Shown: positions 17,551 through 27,747, numbered from the stretch's first letter. The stretch is 64,000 nt of DNA from Rufibacter sediminis (GCF_014269285.1 NZ_JACOAF010000044.1:1-64000), one strand, 5' to 3'. Notes: generated by a model not told the origin, from the letters alone. Numbers and translations are program-made.

Positions 17551-17745
17551 GGGGCTGTTTTGGAAGTTTTCTAGTTTCAAAGATTAATCGGCGAGGACTT
17601 GGAAGTGCTTCCCGGCTTTGTGAGATGGGCACCTTATTGCGTTGCTTCCGGATCCTATCGTTAGCTGTTTCTACTCATAAGGGAAACTATGCCGCCGGAA
17701 ACAGGTTCCTTCGTTTTCCTTCCCGAGCCATATAGAAGCACAGCT

Positions 17746-17781
17746 GTTTTGGGCCTGTTTTCGGAAAAACGGGGCCAAAAC
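17746..17781. repeat. 36-nt palindrome family
   Basis: GTTTTGGGCC to GGGCCAAAAC, exactly 36 nt, with strong outer and inner arms; lies 20 nt behind the M28 peptidase stop. Confidence 0.9.
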
Positions 17782-17800
17782 GGTCTTCGGCTGATACGTT

Positions 17801-19072
17801 TTACAAGGCTTTGATGAACCCTTGGATCAAGGCCATCACTTCTTTGAATTTAGTGAGCGGCAGCGTGTCAGCGGTGTCTTTGGGATGGTGGTACTCGGTG
17901 GTGGTGCCGCCCAGGGTGTAGAAGAAGAACGCGGGAACACCTTTCTCGGAGAAGAAGTAATGGTCTGAGTTGGCGGCTTTGCCCCGGCTCCTGATCTGGG
18001 AAACATACCGGTGCTGCTGGTTCAGTTGCTGCAACAGGGAAAACTGTTTGGGGAAGACGCTGCCGTTCACTACCATCAGTCCTTCTTCGCCGGTGCTCAT
18101 CAAATCAAGGTTCAACAGGAACTTGATTCTGTTCAGCGGGAAGAGCGGATTCTCGGTGTAGAAACGCGAGCCTACCAGACCCGCTTCTTCTCCCGCGAAA
18201 GCCATGAACGTGATGGAAACGTCTGGCGTGTTTTGGGGCTGGGCGTAATAGCGGGCTAGTTCCAGCAACATGGCCGTGCCGCTGGCGTTGTCATGCGCGC
18301 CGGGAAAATACAAGTCTTTGCCTTGATGGCCTAAGTGATCATAATGCGCCGTCACTACCAAAAAGGAATCTGGCTTGATTTTACCAGGAATAAACCCGAT
18401 GACATTCTGGCTCCGGTACTGTGGGTCAAGGCGGGCATCTACGGCAAAGGACACTTTCTTCGCTTTTTTCGGCCAGGATTTTTCCAGCACCTCCAATATC
18501 GGGAACGGCAACTGCTCGCCCTTGATAGTACCCATCAACTTGGGGCCGGGCTGGCGCACGATCACGGCAGCCACGCTTCTGAGCTGCGGCTGGAACGGCT
18601 CCGGTAACGAAAGCAACTCTTGGAAATGGCGTTGGTACACCACCAGTATTTTGTTGCTCAGGTTATTGGTCAGGAACTGTTGCGCCACGTCCACGTCTTT
18701 CAGGATCAGGGTGTCTATGTCATAGACTCTGCCTTCGCCGGCTCCGGACCCGGTGGCCGCGTGCGCGATGAAATCAACCCCGGGCACCAGGGCTTTGCCG
18801 TCAATCTCCAGTTTAAGGCGGTTCTCCAGAATGTTGACGGGAAGGGTAAACGGTTGCTTGTAGCCGGCAGCGAAGGGACGCAGACCAATGGCTTCAAACT
18901 GTTTCTGTAGATAATTGGCGGCCAGGCTATCTCCTTTGAAGGCGTACCCGCGGCCGTGCAGAGCCGGGGAGGAGAGATCAGAAATGGTTTGGCGCACCCG
19001 CGTCATGTCCTGGGCTTTTGCCTGAACACATAGTAGGAAGAGGAGGAGAGAAAGCCAGCGGTAGGGGAGCAT
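17801..19072 (-). CDS. M28 family metallopeptidase, exported
   Basis: A 423-residue aminopeptidase-like enzyme. The two-zinc M28 set is visible: His in TAHYDHLG, Asp in GAHDNASG, the Glu pair in AGEEAGLVG, Asp in LNLDLMS, and His in EYHHPKDTADTL. A signal peptide ends AKA before Gln. The longest frame begins 29 codons upstream, inside vanZ; I chose the ATG at 19072 because the signal peptide then starts MLPYRWLSLLLFLL. It lies 10 nt after the vanZ stop and so is probably the last gene of gcvH-vanZ-M28. The substrate is not predictable. Confidence 0.9.
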   Translation of the reverse strand: MLPYRWLSLLLFLLCVQAKAQDMTRVRQTISDLSSPALHGRGYAFKGDSLAANYLQKQFEAIGLRPFAAGYKQPFTLPVNILENRLKLEIDGKALVPGVDFIAHAATGSGAGEGRVYDIDTLILKDVDVAQQFLTNNLSNKILVVYQRHFQELLSLPEPFQPQLRSVAAVIVRQPGPKLMGTIKGEQLPFPILEVLEKSWPKKAKKVSFAVDARLDPQYRSQNVIGFIPGKIKPDSFLVVTAHYDHLGHQGKDLYFPGAHDNASGTAMLLELARYYAQPQNTPDVSITFMAFAGEEAGLVGSRFYTENPLFPLNRIKFLLNLDLMSTGEEGLMVVNGSVFPKQFSLLQQLNQQHRYVSQIRSRGKAANSDHYFFSEKGVPAFFFYTLGGTTTEYHHPKDTADTLPLTKFKEVMALIQGFIKAL

Positions 19073-19078
19073 GGAATC

Positions 19079-19114
19079 GTTTTTAGCCTGTTTTACGGAA
19101 ACTGGCCGCAAAAC
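19079..19114. repeat. 36-nt palindrome family, overlaps the vanZ stop
   Basis: GTTTTTAGCC to GCCGCAAAAC, 36 nt. It spans the last residues and stop of the VanZ-like gene (stop at 19083) and ends 6 nt before the next ATG on the minus strand. Confidence 0.85.
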
Positions 19115-19481
19115 GCCGCACGAACAGAAACCACAGCGCCAAGCCAATGACCCCGCCAATGGAATTGCTCAGGGCATCTACGGGATCTGCGGCCCGGCCC
19201 AAGCCCATGGAGCCTTGCAGGATCTCCACCAGAATACCGAAAGCCACTACCAGCAGAAAAGAGCCGGTGATTAGGCGGGTTTTTAAATGGACGGAAGGGT
19301 CACGCTGTAACCCGAAAAGCAGGAGAAGCAACTGCACCCCAAAGAGGAGGGCGTGCACCAGGGAATCAACGGTGAAGAACTCCAACTCTGGAGCAGGTGG
19401 TAAAAGAGGGGCGGGCAATAAGGTCAGTACCAGAATGATTACTGCCCACCCCAGTGCCAGTGCATAGTAAGCAAGACGCAC
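19083..19481 (-). CDS. VanZ family membrane protein
   Basis: A 132-residue protein with four hydrophobic segments and the VanZ-like signature: D-x3-H in VDSLVHALLFG, then E-x2-Q ... DPVDALSNSIGG. VanZ homologues are small membrane proteins; teicoplanin resistance is known only for the founding member and should not be assumed here. It lies 12 nt after gcvH. A gcvH-vanZ order behind sprA is common in Bacteroidota. Its C-terminal codons and stop are made by a 36-nt palindrome. Confidence 0.87.
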   Translation of the reverse strand: MRLAYYALALGWAVIILVLTLLPAPLLPPAPELEFFTVDSLVHALLFGVQLLLLLFGLQRDPSVHLKTRLITGSFLLVVAFGILVEILQGSMGLGRAADPVDALSNSIGGVIGLALWFLFVRRFAASFRKTG

Positions 19482-19493
19482 GGCAGAACGATG

Positions 19494-19874
19494 TTAGGCG
19501 CCTACCAGCTCGCGGTACGCGGCGGCAGAAAGAAGCTCGCCTACTTCGGCTTGCTCAGCGATAGACATCTTGATCATCCAGCCATCGCCGTAAGGATCAG
19601 AATTCACCAACTCAGGGCTGCCGTCCAGTTTCTCGTTGATTTCCAAAACCTGGCCAGAAAGCGGGCTAAACAAATCAGAAACGGTTTTTACCGCTTCAAC
19701 GGTACCAAATACTTCTTCTTTGGCTACGTCTTTGTCCAGGGTGTCAATGTCTACATACACAATGTCACCCAGCTCGCGCTGCGCGAAATCAGTAATGCCT
19801 ACGTACGCTACATCGCCTTCAATCCGGATCCACTCGTGGTCTTTGGTGTATTTCAGCTCCTCAGGGAAGTTCAT
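19494..19874 (-). CDS. gcvH: Glycine cleavage system H protein
   Basis: A 126-residue lipoyl carrier that shuttles the aminomethyl group between the P, T and L proteins of glycine cleavage. The lipoylation site is the Lys in [16 protein letters not shown]; the N-terminal [13 protein letters not shown] and C-terminal [10 protein letters not shown] segments are standard. The P, T and L genes are not in the window. It has its own promoter in the sprA-gcvH gap, followed by vanZ and the M28 peptidase. Confidence 0.96.
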   Translation of the reverse strand: MNFPEELKYTKDHEWIRIEGDVAYVGITDFAQRELGDIVYVDIDTLDKDVAKEEVFGTVEAVKTVSDLFSPLSGQVLEINEKLDGSPELVNSDPYGDGWMIKMSIAEQAEVGELLSAAAYRELVGA

Positions 19875-19897
19875 AAGAGATTAATTTAAGTTTGTTT

Positions 19898-19930
19898 CAA
19901 AATTACATTCTTTTTGGCACGTGCCGCAAG
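19898..19930 (-). promoter_or_regulatory. Promoter of gcvH-vanZ-M28
   Basis: On the minus strand: TTG, 21 nt, then TAATTTTG, an exact fit to the Bacteroidota -33/-7 pattern. The -7 element ends 23 nt before the gcvH ATG. Confidence 0.75.
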
Positions 19931-19932
19931 CC

Positions 19933-22900
19933 TTATTCAGATAAACTGAACCGAAGCTGGATGCCGCCCTCGGTCACGGTGTTCCGGAACGCGTTGGCCA
20001 CTTTGGGTTCGTTGATGTTCTTGGTGAAGTAGAACTGCAGGTTCAGGCGCTGGCTTACCACGTAATCAACGGTAGGCCGTATCTGTACCTGCAACGCGCC
20101 GGCGGTGGTCAGGTTGTTCTGGTACTCGTTTCCGTTGGTATCTACCGCAATGGTGCGCTGAATGGTTTCATTGTCCCGGAAAGTAAAGTCCAGGCGCATG
20201 GTCAACTCATTCTCCAACGTTCTGCGCGAGCCACCCACCCGGAACGGAATTTTGAAGTTAGTGGTGGTGTAGCCCAGGCCTACTACCACATCTTTCACGT
20301 CGTTCTCGGTTACCTGCGCGTTGGTCATGTTCAGGAGCAGGTTGCGTTGGGTTTTGTACTCCAGACGGCCGGTGATCTGTCCTTTGGTCCGGAAGTTAAT
20401 CCCCACCAGTGGGTTCATGCTCTCGGTGATGGCTACCTGGCTCACGATGTAGTACGGAATCACTTCGCCATTTTCGTTTGCCCGGTCCGGGAAGCCGCTC
20501 GGCTCAAAGCTGTAGTCCAGCGACGTGCTGAAGTTGGCAACCGTGTAGGTAGACTGGTAAGCGTGGTTCAGGGTAAAGGAACTGAAATATTGCTGGAAGA
20601 AAGGCAAGGCCGCCAAACCATTGTACACCACGTTCCAGTTAGGCAGTGGTAGTGCATCAAACGGTTTGGTGGATTTTGCCTTGTAGCCGTTGATGTCCTT
20701 GCCCTGATACGCGTTCAGGAACGCCGGAATGAGCACGTCCTGTGAATTCAGGGCGTACAGCCCCGGTCCGTTGTTGGCCGTGTTCAGCCTTTCTGCCACC
20801 GTAGCCCGGTACCGGATAAAGTTTTCAAAAGCCTCTGAACTGTTCCCGGAACCTGACTCAAACATGGTTTGCAGCGAGATAAAGGAAACGCGGTAAGAGC
20901 CGGTGGTGAACGGAGTCTGCCGTTTCACGATCAGATCCTCAGTGTCACGACGGTAGTACACTTCATCAATCTCAGATTTGTTCATGATCCCGTCCAGGGT
21001 GATGATGAAGTTCCTGAATGGCTCAATGGTGGCACGGGCTGTTAGGTTAACGGATTTCAGGGAGCTCAGCGGCGTGTTCAGGTACTGACTGCTGTCGGTG
21101 TACCAGCCTTCGCGGTTCGCTCTCTGGAACAGTTCATCCAGTTCATACTGCTTGCCCAGCACGAAGTCCAGACCCGGCGCGCCAAACCCATCGGCTAGCC
21201 CGAAGTTCTTAGTGGTAGGCAGGAAGCCCGGCAGCAAGGTGCCTTCGGTACGCGCATACGTGAAGTTGACGGACCGCGCTGACATCAATGCGCGCAGGAT
21301 TCCGTTTAGGACCTGCCGTCCGCCACTTCTGGTAGAATCTGGCGTTGCTGGCTGCCCCGGCTTAACCGACTGCTGCCGCACTCCCGGGTTAGGAGAGGCT
21401 TCGTTTGCCGCCTTCAGGAAGCGCACCTTGTTGTAAAGGCGTACCAGGTCCAGTTTTCCGCTCAGGCTGGTCTCAGTGTTGTTCTCAATGGTGTTTCCCA
21501 GTTGCAGGGTATCGTTTCGGCTGAGGGCGGTAGAGGCGGAGGTCCAGGTGAAACCGGCCTGGTACCGCGCATCGGCTGAAACCCAGTCGGTGAGCGGGAA
21601 CTTGTCCAGCGGTAACCGGTACGTGGCGGCTACTATCTGGTTGAAGTTGGTATTGCGGCCAAATCTCTTCAGGTTATCCCAGATCACTTTGTTTTTGTAG
21701 CGCAGGGAGTCCACTTCGTCCGTAATGCGCCCGTCTGGTTCATCTACCACGGCCCGGTTGGTGGCGGTATAGTCCAGGGAAAGGCTCTTGGTGATGTCCC
21801 ACTTCACGTCATAGATGCGGTTGAAGAAGAACGATTTCTGGAAAGTAGGCAGGAAACCGACGGTGTCTGGCAAACTGTACGGCGAGGTGCGGCCCTGCAG
21901 GAAGGTCTCGTTGTAGCGGCGGTCTAAGTCTGCCCGTACGGAGATTCTGCTGGGCTGTAGCGTGAAGTTGAATTCCTTCAGCCATTTGAGGTACGGCGAC
22001 TGGAACGCTTTCACGTTGGCAAACGGGGTATAGCTTTTAGGGGAGTTGTTGTAGTTGTAAGCAATACCGCCGGTGTAGGTTTTAGAGTAGTTCCGGTCCG
22101 TGGAGATATCGGTGTGCAGGACTTCGGTGTAAGCGTAAGAGAAGGACAGGTTCTCTATGTCATACACGTGGCTCTTGGCTTCCGGATCGGTTTTCTCTTT
22201 CCGGACGTTGAGCAGGTTCACGCTCTTGGTGGTGGTCTGGCTTACTACTTCCTTCCGGTACCGGTCCTTTTCTGAATCACTGTCAAATTTCTGCAACGAA
22301 AGGTCTAACTCGGTGTCTCGGTCCAGCGGGTCATAGCGGGGCTCACTGACGGTGCTGCCGTACTGCACAGACAGGGGCACTACCAAGCCTAAGCCAGAAG
22401 GCAGCAGTTTCTCCGCGGCCACGTTGGCGGTGACATCAAACTGGCTGGTGGTCTCTCTAGCCCGTTGCGAGGCGGTCTGCTGAATGCCGCCAAACCCTAC
22501 AGTGGTGTAAGAACCGGTGGCGGTGATGTTGGCAAAGTCAGCGAGCTTCACGTTGGCGCGGGCGGTGGCGGCCCAGCCGGCGGTGCGGTCAAAATCTGAC
22601 ACACGCAGCTCATTCACCCACAGCGTCACCGAATGGGCCGCCTTGTCTGGTGAGGCCGGGTTCTCCAGACCTATCATCAAACTCTGCACGTCACTGAAGT
22701 CCGGGTTCCCTATCACTCTGAATACCTTGCCGTCTTCGCGGGATTCGGTAAACACCTGGTTCAGCGGGAAGCTGGCCTGGTTCCGTCTTGATTTCAGTTT
22801 CACAAACTCCTCAAAGGCCACGTCAATGAAGTTCTGCTCGTTCCAGATCTGGTACGGGTCACGGCTGCCCTGCGGCGTCATCTTCAACGGAATGGAGAAC

Positions 22901-25900
22901 TCATAGTAGTTCTGGGTAAAGTCGGTTCCTATCCGGAGGAAAGCGTTTACTTCGTTGTCCTGAGTACCGCTTGGGCTCTGCGCATGCACGTACATTTTCA
23001 GGCGCTTGTAGATCAGCATGTCCTGTGACACGTTTTTGTACACGGCCTTGCTGAAAGAATCCCGCAGGTTCTCCACTGTTAACTGCAAAGACTGTTCGTT
23101 CTGGCGGCGGTTGTTGGCCGAGGAGTAATCCCGCTGGCGTTCTACGCCCGGTGGCACCACGTACGGGATGGTACCGGCATCTACCTCGCCATTTTCCTCA
23201 ATGCTAACCGAAGATACCGCAAAAGAAGAGGCATCAGAGTCGCAGTCACCTACGCAGGGAGCCCCGTTAGACAGAATAGAGTTGTAGGTACGCCACTGGT
23301 TGGAGACAAACTGCATCTGGGCAAAGCGCAGAACTACGGGCTCGGCAAACTGGGTGGTGTACATCCGCATAAACCGGATAGACTTGAAGCCTTGCATGTT
23401 GTTCACGTTGCCAGTCGGTTTTCTCACCGGAATCCGGAACTGGTACCAGCTGATTCTATTGCCGTTCGCGTCTGTGGAATCTACTTTGTCTACAATGTAG
23501 TTATCGCCTACAGCCAGTTTGTTTGGCCGCAGGTCAATGTTGTATTCATAGTACTGCTCCAGATCACTGAGGACGTTGTCTTTGTTCAGGTCTTCTTTGT
23601 CTGGGAAGGCATTGGAGGAAAGCTCACTGTTCACCGGGGAGTTGCCTTCCATGCCGTTGAAGTTCTTGTAACGGCCTAGTACCCCGGTGTTGGCCGCGTC
23701 ATACGCCCCGTCTAAGTGGTGCCGGAAGTTATCAGCCGATGGATCTTCCAGGGTGCTGTAGATGCCTTGGAAGAAGGCGCGTTCGTCCGTATCGTTCAAA
23801 CCATCCAATCCGATGTCCTGGAACTGGCGGGAACCGGGTTCCGCGTCAAAGGCATCGGTCAGGAACTGGTTGCGGGTGACGCGGCCCCAGGCGGTCGCCT
23901 CAGTGGCCTCCAGGTTTCCGTTGGTCGGCAGGCCGTTCTCAAACTGGTAGCGCTGGTCTTTCAGGAGGTCTTCTGAGATATTACCTAAGTTAAAGACCAG
24001 TTTACCGTTTTCATCCTGGCTGTTACGGGCATCATCTAAGCCTGTGATGATGCTCCGGCCCCGGTCTCCCTTGATAAACGGATCCAGCATCCAGAACTCC
24101 AGGTACTCTATGTTGGCGTTGTCAAAGTTGTTGTCAAAGGAAATCTCCCGGCTGATACCGCCCCAGTTGTTCCGCGGGTCTCCGGGTAAGGTGCGACCAT
24201 CTGAACTGACTCCTGGGTTGTAGTTGTACTGCCCGCGTTCTCTGGGGTAATACGCCAGGTCAAAGGTGTATTCATAGGAGTTGTTAGTCTCCGGGTCACG
24301 GTTAGGGAAGATCTCCCGTCGCTGCACGCCCCGGACATAGTGGTTGGCCAGTTCTTCCCGGCTGATGTTGTTAGGGCGTAATCCGCTGGAGGTGTAGTAC
24401 ACCTGGTCAATGGTGTACCAGGCCAGTTTGGCCCGGTTGTAAGCGTGTGCCAAGCCAGTGGTACCATTGGCAAGAGGAGCCGGAGTGGCCGCCAAGCGCC
24501 AGGTATTGGTATTGAATCCGCCGAGAGAATACGGGGTTTTGGCGTTTTCAAAGTCATCTATGTATGACACGCCGTCTTCTCCTACAAAGGAGGTTTTTTG
24601 GGGCACCAATTGGGCAATCTCGGCTCCTAAAGTAACGGCGGAAGGTTCCTTGGTTTCCAGGAAAGGCAACTTGTCAGTGAGGCGGGTCAGCAGACGGGAC
24701 TCCCGCCGATAGTTGACATCAAATCCGTAGATGGTGTTGTTGCTGGGCTCGTCCCCAATGTTGACGCGCTGGATAAAGGGCCTTTCGCCCTGGTGCAGCA
24801 CCGTGGCGCCCAAAATGAGGTCATTGTCTACCCTGTAATCAAACCTAGCGCCTAACAGTGTTCTGGGCTGCACGCTAAGAATATCGGCTTTCTCATAGGT
24901 GACGCGCAGGTTGCTGGCGCTGTTGAGATAGCTGGGGTTCAGGATTTTCACGCGGCCTAGGTCATAGAATACCTGGTAATCCTGGCCCTCTACCAGTTTG
25001 GTACCACCGGAGTACACCGCCACCGAGCCTTCGGCAATCCGGATGCCGGGTAGGGTGATCTCATCGGTGCTAGAAGCCTGGTAACGGCCCTGGATAAAGA
25101 ACTTATTTTTCTGGGCGAACTGCTGGGCATCAGTCTGGATGGAGTCATACAGCTCCTGGTACACATATTTATTGATGAACTGGTCTTCTGTGCCCGGCGT
25201 GAACTGGGAGCGGAGGAAAGAACCAAACGGCTCTACCTGCGGGAAGAAGATGCGGCCAGATTCTGTGTCAATGGTGATGCCTGATAGAAAGTCAAAGTTA
25301 CCGTCTTTGGGAGGGTCATTGTTGGTGTTGACGTTGTCCAGGTTGAATACCTGGATCAGCGGAATGCCTTTCAGCCGCGATTCATCCTGAAAACTGGTCA
25401 GGTCTCCGCCGGTGGCATCGTCTTTATAGGCAATGTTCAGTTGGAAATTCTGGCGGTCCACCTGGTTGGCGTTGAGCGCATAGACGTTTTTCATCATCAG
25501 GTCCCAGGTAGGCAGGTTCAACCCGGGGTTGGTGCCCCGGAGAAGCTTCAGGTAAATCACCTGGTCTTCGGGCACGTTCTGGTAGTCTTCCTGAAGTTCC
25601 CCCACTTTGTAGGTGCGGCCATTCAGCGTGTATTCAAACGCAACGCCCAGCACCTGCTCCGGCAACAAAGCGGCGTTCAGGGAGATGTAGCCCAACTGCG
25701 CGTTGAACTTGTATTCGGTCTGGTCCAGGCGACGCGCCCGCACGTGCTCAAAGTCAGAGGTCTTGCGCAGGCCAAACCCTTCCAGGAAGTTGTCAACCTG
25801 GGTATTGTTTCTATTGGTCAGGCTGGCGTATAAGGTGTTCTGGTTGTTGCCGGCGGCGGCATTGGCGGGTAAGTTGTTGCTGAAACGGCTCTGAAACGGC

Positions 25901-27084
25901 TGCGGCTCACCTAAATCCATCAGGGCGACTACGTTCCGGAGGTTTTGAGTGGCGCGGTTGTCATTGGTGATGTACACTTCCAAACGGCGCACCACAATGC
26001 CCGAGTTCACCAGCGGCAAGTTGCGGAGCGCCTGGTCATAACGGTTCCGGAAGAATTGCGCCAGAAAGAAGTGGCGGTCGCGGTCATACTCATCTGCCCT
26101 GATCTCAAAGCGGCGGTTTTGCGCCCCGTTTTGAATATCTACCGCATCAATGCTCCCGCGTTGGTTGGCGGCAATGGCGGTCACCGAGAGTTTCCCCAGC
26201 TGCAACTGCGCCTTTAACCCGAAGAGGTTCTGCCCACCCTGGATCAGGGAGTTGTTCAGGGGCAGGCTCACGTTACCAGCCTCTATTTTCTGGATGATCT
26301 CTTCTGGGTAGCCGGTGTACTCCAGCTTGAGGTTGTTCTCAAAGTCGAAGTTAGCTTTGGTGTCCCAGTTGGCCGTAATGCGCATCTTTTCGCCAATGCG
26401 GCCGTCAATGTTCAGGGCAATGCTTTGGTCAAACTCAAAGTCCCCGATGCTCTGCTGCCGGATAGGAATGGCCGGGTTCTCGTTCTTGTTGAAAAGAGCT
26501 CCGAACTTGAGCGTGGCCAAACCGTTGGGCCGGATATCTACGGTGTTTCCGCCAAACAAGCGGTCAAACGTACGGCCTCCTAAGTTAAGGGTAGGCACCA
26601 GCCGGCGGCTGGGCGCGGCGGGGTTCTGCTCATCCAGCGCCGCAGATTTGGTGCGCCAGTAATCCCGGATGGCCTTCTGCTGCTGGTAGCGGGAGTACTC
26701 CTCAAAGGTCATGGTGCTGGGATCGCGGTAGTCATAGCCGCCAATCTGCTCCGTGATTTCGTACCTTTTCAAGCTGTCATCGGGCACTACCTGTAACTCT
26801 ACGTTTTTGGGCAGCGGCAACAAAAGCGGTGACAGCGTGGTCCTGTTGGAAAACGGATCTCCCCGCCGATCATCGAAAATCAGTTTAGGACGCCGGGAAG
26901 GAATGTATCCCTGGTTTTTGATTGTGTCTTGTACTTCTTCTTCATCTATTTCAGACAACCCTATGAGCGAGGCGGAGGCACCTGCCATAGTAAAACTCAT
27001 TGGCTCGGCCTGAGAAAGCCAAGCCATCAACGACACCAACCCTACTGCGGCTGCAAGAACGTGAGGCTTTCTTTTGTAAAACAC
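19933..27084 (-). CDS. sprA: Type IX secretion translocon SprA (Sov)
   Basis: A 2383-residue outer-membrane protein, the very large (36-strand) barrel pore of T9SS. Evidence: size in the family range (Flavobacterium johnsoniae SprA is about 2400 residues); start region with signal peptide MFYKRKPHVLAAAVG... before SQA-EPMSF; a repeated SprA N-domain region rich in FD, GG and RxRxT strands; a C-terminal barrel ending VTEGGIQLRFSLSE; and the gene order ruvA-sprA-gcvH, known from other Bacteroidota. The start codon is GTG. Unlike the other exported proteins here, the residue after the likely cleavage site is Glu, not Gln. It begins 18 nt behind ruvA and may be co-transcribed with it. Confidence 0.95.
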   Translation of the reverse strand: MFYKRKPHVLAAAVGLVSLMAWLSQAEPMSFTMAGASASLIGLSEIDEEEVQDTIKNQGYIPSRRPKLIFDDRRGDPFSNRTTLSPLLLPLPKNVELQVVPDDSLKRYEITEQIGGYDYRDPSTMTFEEYSRYQQQKAIRDYWRTKSAALDEQNPAAPSRRLVPTLNLGGRTFDRLFGGNTVDIRPNGLATLKFGALFNKNENPAIPIRQQSIGDFEFDQSIALNIDGRIGEKMRITANWDTKANFDFENNLKLEYTGYPEEIIQKIEAGNVSLPLNNSLIQGGQNLFGLKAQLQLGKLSVTAIAANQRGSIDAVDIQNGAQNRRFEIRADEYDRDRHFFLAQFFRNRYDQALRNLPLVNSGIVVRRLEVYITNDNRATQNLRNVVALMDLGEPQPFQSRFSNNLPANAAAGNNQNTLYASLTNRNNTQVDNFLEGFGLRKTSDFEHVRARRLDQTEYKFNAQLGYISLNAALLPEQVLGVAFEYTLNGRTYKVGELQEDYQNVPEDQVIYLKLLRGTNPGLNLPTWDLMMKNVYALNANQVDRQNFQLNIAYKDDATGGDLTSFQDESRLKGIPLIQVFNLDNVNTNNDPPKDGNFDFLSGITIDTESGRIFFPQVEPFGSFLRSQFTPGTEDQFINKYVYQELYDSIQTDAQQFAQKNKFFIQGRYQASSTDEITLPGIRIAEGSVAVYSGGTKLVEGQDYQVFYDLGRVKILNPSYLNSASNLRVTYEKADILSVQPRTLLGARFDYRVDNDLILGATVLHQGERPFIQRVNIGDEPSNNTIYGFDVNYRRESRLLTRLTDKLPFLETKEPSAVTLGAEIAQLVPQKTSFVGEDGVSYIDDFENAKTPYSLGGFNTNTWRLAATPAPLANGTTGLAHAYNRAKLAWYTIDQVYYTSSGLRPNNISREELANHYVRGVQRREIFPNRDPETNNSYEYTFDLAYYPRERGQYNYNPGVSSDGRTLPGDPRNNWGGISREISFDNNFDNANIEYLEFWMLDPFIKGDRGRSIITGLDDARNSQDENGKLVFNLGNISEDLLKDQRYQFENGLPTNGNLEATEATAWGRVTRNQFLTDAFDAEPGSRQFQDIGLDGLNDTDERAFFQGIYSTLEDPSADNFRHHLDGAYDAANTGVLGRYKNFNGMEGNSPVNSELSSNAFPDKEDLNKDNVLSDLEQYYEYNIDLRPNKLAVGDNYIVDKVDSTDANGNRISWYQFRIPVRKPTGNVNNMQGFKSIRFMRMYTTQFAEPVVLRFAQMQFVSNQWRTYNSILSNGAPCVGDCDSDASSFAVSSVSIEENGEVDAGTIPYVVPPGVERQRDYSSANNRRQNEQSLQLTVENLRDSFSKAVYKNVSQDMLIYKRLKMYVHAQSPSGTQDNEVNAFLRIGTDFTQNYYEFSIPLKMTPQGSRDPYQIWNEQNFIDVAFEEFVKLKSRRNQASFPLNQVFTESREDGKVFRVIGNPDFSDVQSLMIGLENPASPDKAAHSVTLWVNELRVSDFDRTAGWAATARANVKLADFANITATGSYTTVGFGGIQQTASQRARETTSQFDVTANVAAEKLLPSGLGLVVPLSVQYGSTVSEPRYDPLDRDTELDLSLQKFDSDSEKDRYRKEVVSQTTTKSVNLLNVRKEKTDPEAKSHVYDIENLSFSYAYTEVLHTDISTDRNYSKTYTGGIAYNYNNSPKSYTPFANVKAFQSPYLKWLKEFNFTLQPSRISVRADLDRRYNETFLQGRTSPYSLPDTVGFLPTFQKSFFFNRIYDVKWDITKSLSLDYTATNRAVVDEPDGRITDEVDSLRYKNKVIWDNLKRFGRNTNFNQIVAATYRLPLDKFPLTDWVSADARYQAGFTWTSASTALSRNDTLQLGNTIENNTETSLSGKLDLVRLYNKVRFLKAANEASPNPGVRQQSVKPGQPATPDSTRSGGRQVLNGILRALMSARSVNFTYARTEGTLLPGFLPTTKNFGLADGFGAPGLDFVLGKQYELDELFQRANREGWYTDSSQYLNTPLSSLKSVNLTARATIEPFRNFIITLDGIMNKSEIDEVYYRRDTEDLIVKRQTPFTTGSYRVSFISLQTMFESGSGNSSEAFENFIRYRATVAERLNTANNGPGLYALNSQDVLIPAFLNAYQGKDINGYKAKSTKPFDALPLPNWNVVYNGLAALPFFQQYFSSFTLNHAYQSTYTVANFSTSLDYSFEPSGFPDRANENGEVIPYYIVSQVAITESMNPLVGINFRTKGQITGRLEYKTQRNLLLNMTNAQVTENDVKDVVVGLGYTTTNFKIPFRVGGSRRTLENELTMRLDFTFRDNETIQRTIAVDTNGNEYQNNLTTAGALQVQIRPTVDYVVSQRLNLQFYFTKNINEPKVANAFRNTVTEGGIQLRFSLSE

Positions 27085-27102
27085 AAATAATGGGGAAGTT
27101 TC

Positions 27103-27693
27103 TTAAGACGACTTCAAAGCGAATTTGATCATTTCTTCCACGGTCAAGCCTGCGCCCTCCCGCTTGATGATAGCATCCAGGGTTTTCTCGGCGATGTTCT
27201 TCGCGAAGCCTAATGTAACTAACGCTGATAACGCCTCCTCCCGTGCCGTATTGTGCGCACCAAAAGAGACGTTTATCGCATCTGGACCCAATCCTTTCCG
27301 GAATTTATCGCGGAGTTCCAGGATGATGCGCTGGGCCGTTTTGGCGCCTATGCCTTTCACCTGCTGGATGGTCCGGACATCTTCCCGCACAATGGCCTGC
27401 TGCACTTCCTGCACGGTTAGAGAGGAAAGAATCATAAGACCAGTGTTAGGCCCCACCCCCGAAATGGAGATTAAATGCAAAAAGGCGCTTTTCTCAGCGG
27501 GGGTGGCAAAACCGTACAAGGTATGCGCGTCTTCCTTGATGTGTTGGTGCGTGTAGAGACGGCAGCGTTCTCCCTCGGGCAGTTGCCCGTAGGTGTTCAG
27601 GGAAATACGCAGTTCATACCCCACCCCTCCCACATCAATGATGACGAAAGTAGGGTCTTTCTGAGCCAGGCGGCCATCTAAGTATGCGATCAT
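27103..27693 (-). CDS. ruvA: Holliday junction branch migration protein RuvA
   Basis: A 196-residue protein that binds four-way DNA junctions and loads the RuvB motor. An OB-fold N-terminus (MIAYLDGRL ... VGGVGYELRIS), two helix-hairpin-helix motifs (ISGVGPNTGLMILSSL and VKGIGAKTAQRIILEL) and a C-terminal UBA-like helix bundle (EALSALVTLGF) are all present. I chose the ATG at 27693, 17 codons inside the longest frame, because RuvA always starts MIAYL. It is followed closely by sprA. Confidence 0.96.
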   Translation of the reverse strand: MIAYLDGRLAQKDPTFVIIDVGGVGYELRISLNTYGQLPEGERCRLYTHQHIKEDAHTLYGFATPAEKSAFLHLISISGVGPNTGLMILSSLTVQEVQQAIVREDVRTIQQVKGIGAKTAQRIILELRDKFRKGLGPDAINVSFGAHNTAREEALSALVTLGFAKNIAEKTLDAIIKREGAGLTVEEMIKFALKSS

Positions 27694-27747
27694 TTGACCA
27701 GCAGTATGTAAAGTGAAATCAGATTTATAAGATAATAAAAACATTCT

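Larger units (their letters stand above)
17470..17800. other. Spacer between convergent M43 and M28 peptidase genes
   Basis: No gene is seen. It holds a 26-nt palindrome at 17525-17550 and a 36-nt palindrome at 17746-17781; the 195 nt in between show no structure I recognise. Confidence 0.75.

Noticed and set aside
19083-19481. VanZ annotation taken as a glycopeptide resistance locus.
   Set aside because: No other van gene is near; it sits in the common gcvH-vanZ arrangement behind sprA, so a resistance role is not supported.
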